NCBI GenBank assembly: GCA_947184155.2
Contig: CAMXCT020001087.1
Location: forward strand, 109,501-173,500
Direction: 5' to 3'
DNA from: Cladocopium goreaui
Lineage: Eukaryota; Sar; Dinophyceae; Suessiales; Symbiodiniaceae
DNA length: 64,000 nt
Positions 63,023 to 64,000 of the stretch are shown piece after piece; within the stretch, counting starts at the first letter, position 1, and every line of letters starts with the position of its first letter. A program made the translations under genes and the position numbers. The notes beneath the pieces were generated by a model, which was given only the letters and a program-made list of their open reading frames with translations, had not been told where the DNA came from and made no database searches.

Positions 63023-64000
63023 TCAAGTATCTGTTGCTTCTTTGGATTGGTTCAACCACTTGATTCTGTCCTTGGATTTTGCTCGTTCTTTCAGCAATGC
63101 GTCCTCATCACATAGCCGGTATACCCCCATTTTTAGGGTTTCACGAAGAAAACTTGCTTCCATCGATTTTGTGAGGGCATCTGCAAGTTGGGCTCCACTA
63201 TGTACCCATCGAACTTGAATACCTTCTTTGATGGCCTCCTTGATTGCTCGAGCTACTAAGGACACCCGGAATTCTGAACAAGAAGGAGGTGCTGTTCGGT
63301 TGATTAAATCAAACAATGACTTGCAATCAGTAATGGCTAGATCACATTGTTCCTGACTTGTTGGTGCTGAGATGGCTGGTTCAAGCTTGGACAACGCTTC
63401 TTCGGGTTGTCGCCACTGCACATTGGGGTCCATCAGCCATGCCCAGAACAATCTAAGCCATGCTAATTGGTCAAGAGCTGCTGCCATCGCGGTGGTTTCG
63501 GCGGACAGGGTGCTAGTCACCACACGCTGGATTTTCCGGCAACCCCATGACAACGGACTAATTGGACATTGATGATTCTTTGAGATATTCTTATGGGTAC
63601 CCACTATGATTACCCCTGCATGAGAATCCGGTTTCTTATGGGATGAGAATGATGCGTCTGAGAAAGCCATCAGTCGGAAATCTTTTGGTGCAATAGGTTT
63701 AATGACAATATTGACATGGTGATGTTTCTTTGCTTCATGGAGTAATTTGTTGGCTTCTTGGAGATTTTCAACTTTGGCACTGTTAATGGAAGATTGCAAA
63801 AAGGAAAGTTTACTGGCAATGTCCGGACGGGTGTTGACTGCGGCATACTGGAGGCTACCGATCACTCCCCTTAGGGCAAGTCGTTCTGGTTCAGTAACAT
63901 TTTGATCAGGTTGTAGTTTCCGGTCACCGGGAATGTTAATGGGCTTGATCTGTTTAATGTAATTGGCTTGTGAAAGGTGAATGCTGTTGTCAGGTTGTTG
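63023..64000 (-). CDS. Ty1/copia retrotransposon polyprotein, RT end and RNase H (partial)
   Basis: An uninterrupted minus frame of 325 residues plus stop, running off the right edge of the window (5' part missing). It begins in the linker and thumb after the reverse transcriptase palm (IPGDRKLQPD, LALRGVIGSLQYAAVNTRPD, IASKLSFLQSS: the copia G-x-L-x-Y...R-P-D-I motif). It continues into RNase H with the acidic residues in place: MAFSDASF (Asp), SAETTAM (Glu), ITDCKSL (Asp), and the HSGAQLADALTK tail typical of copia. It ends at a TGA about 280 residues after the RT motif. No frameshift is seen in the visible part, so the element may be recent. No LTR can be recognised in 62,570-63,020. Confidence 0.9.
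   Translation of the reverse strand, partial: QQPDNSIHLSQANYIKQIKPINIPGDRKLQPDQNVTEPERLALRGVIGSLQYAAVNTRPDIASKLSFLQSSINSAKVENLQEANKLLHEAKKHHHVNIVIKPIAPKDFRLMAFSDASFSSHKKPDSHAGVIIVGTHKNISKNHQCPISPLSWGCRKIQRVVTSTLSAETTAMAAALDQLAWLRLFWAWLMDPNVQWRQPEEALSKLEPAISAPTSQEQCDLAITDCKSLFDLINRTAPPSCSEFRVSLVARAIKEAIKEGIQVRWVHSGAQLADALTKSMEASFLRETLKMGVYRLCDEDALLKERAKSKDRIKWLNQSKEATDT

Noticed and set aside
1-64000. Dinoflagellate spliced-leader relic (TTTTGGCTCAAG)
   Set aside because: Looked for on both strands; no convincing match seen by eye.

Overview
The window looks like nuclear DNA of a dinoflagellate, most likely Symbiodiniaceae or a close relative; no species can be named. The reasons are: genes cut into many short exons; Lys/Ala/Pro-rich proteins of families that, from memory, are multicopy in dinoflagellates; a very high density of short inverted-repeat elements and long tandem arrays; a degenerate TTTAGGG-like stretch; and a Ty1/copia fragment. 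There are no bacterial operons, and I found no rRNA, tRNA, CRISPR array or intact dinoflagellate spliced leader. Exon limits are estimates from reading-frame quality and nearby GT/AG signals. For many short exon-like stretches even the strand is uncertain.

Layout. 1-7 kb: AT-rich DNA, a ~300-bp tandem array (1.7-5.1 kb), a TGGTGGAAAAC minisatellite and a ~440-bp triplicated unit. 7.7-14.3 kb, minus strand: a long multi-exon gene ('gene B') with a Pro/Ala-rich exon and a dinoflagellate-type conserved C-terminal half. 15.4-21.4 kb, minus strand: a second multi-exon gene ('gene A') with an acidic/basic nuclear-type N-terminus and a C-terminal region carrying DLFAG and IENP motifs, suggestive of a diverged methyltransferase-like fold. 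22-28 kb: low-complexity and tandem DNA, including a 41-bp array at 26.3-27.2 kb, with a Lys/Arg/Glu-rich exon (+) and a Cys/His exon (-). 28-42 kb: at least 30 short inverted-repeat elements of three main families (here A, B, C) and minor ones, separated by short exon-like stretches that are mostly on the minus strand. 42.0-45.5 kb: about 29 copies of a 117-bp unit that keeps frame (39 codons), inside a 4.6-kb block with an inverted CCGCCGACCCC motif at its two outer edges. 46.6-53 kb: scattered exon candidates. 54.5-59.3 kb, minus strand: exons with Sel1-like repeats. 59.7-62.3 kb, minus strand: a HemK/N6AMT1-like methyltransferase whose catalytic NPPY position reads YPPQ. 63.0-64.0 kb, minus strand: end of a Ty1/copia polyprotein (RNase H), running off the window.

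Most convincing coding sequence lies on the minus strand, in keeping with the one-way gene arrays of dinoflagellates. The most interesting signal is that the ends of the inverted-repeat families carry GT at one end and AG at the other on either strand (CTG|GT...AC|CAG; AAG|GTGGTG...CACCTTGYAG). Such an element could supply both splice sites whichever way it lands, as introner elements do. In one case (31.86-31.95 kb) joining the flanks at these sites keeps a good minus-strand frame open for 18 more codons. Two other cases do not join cleanly.
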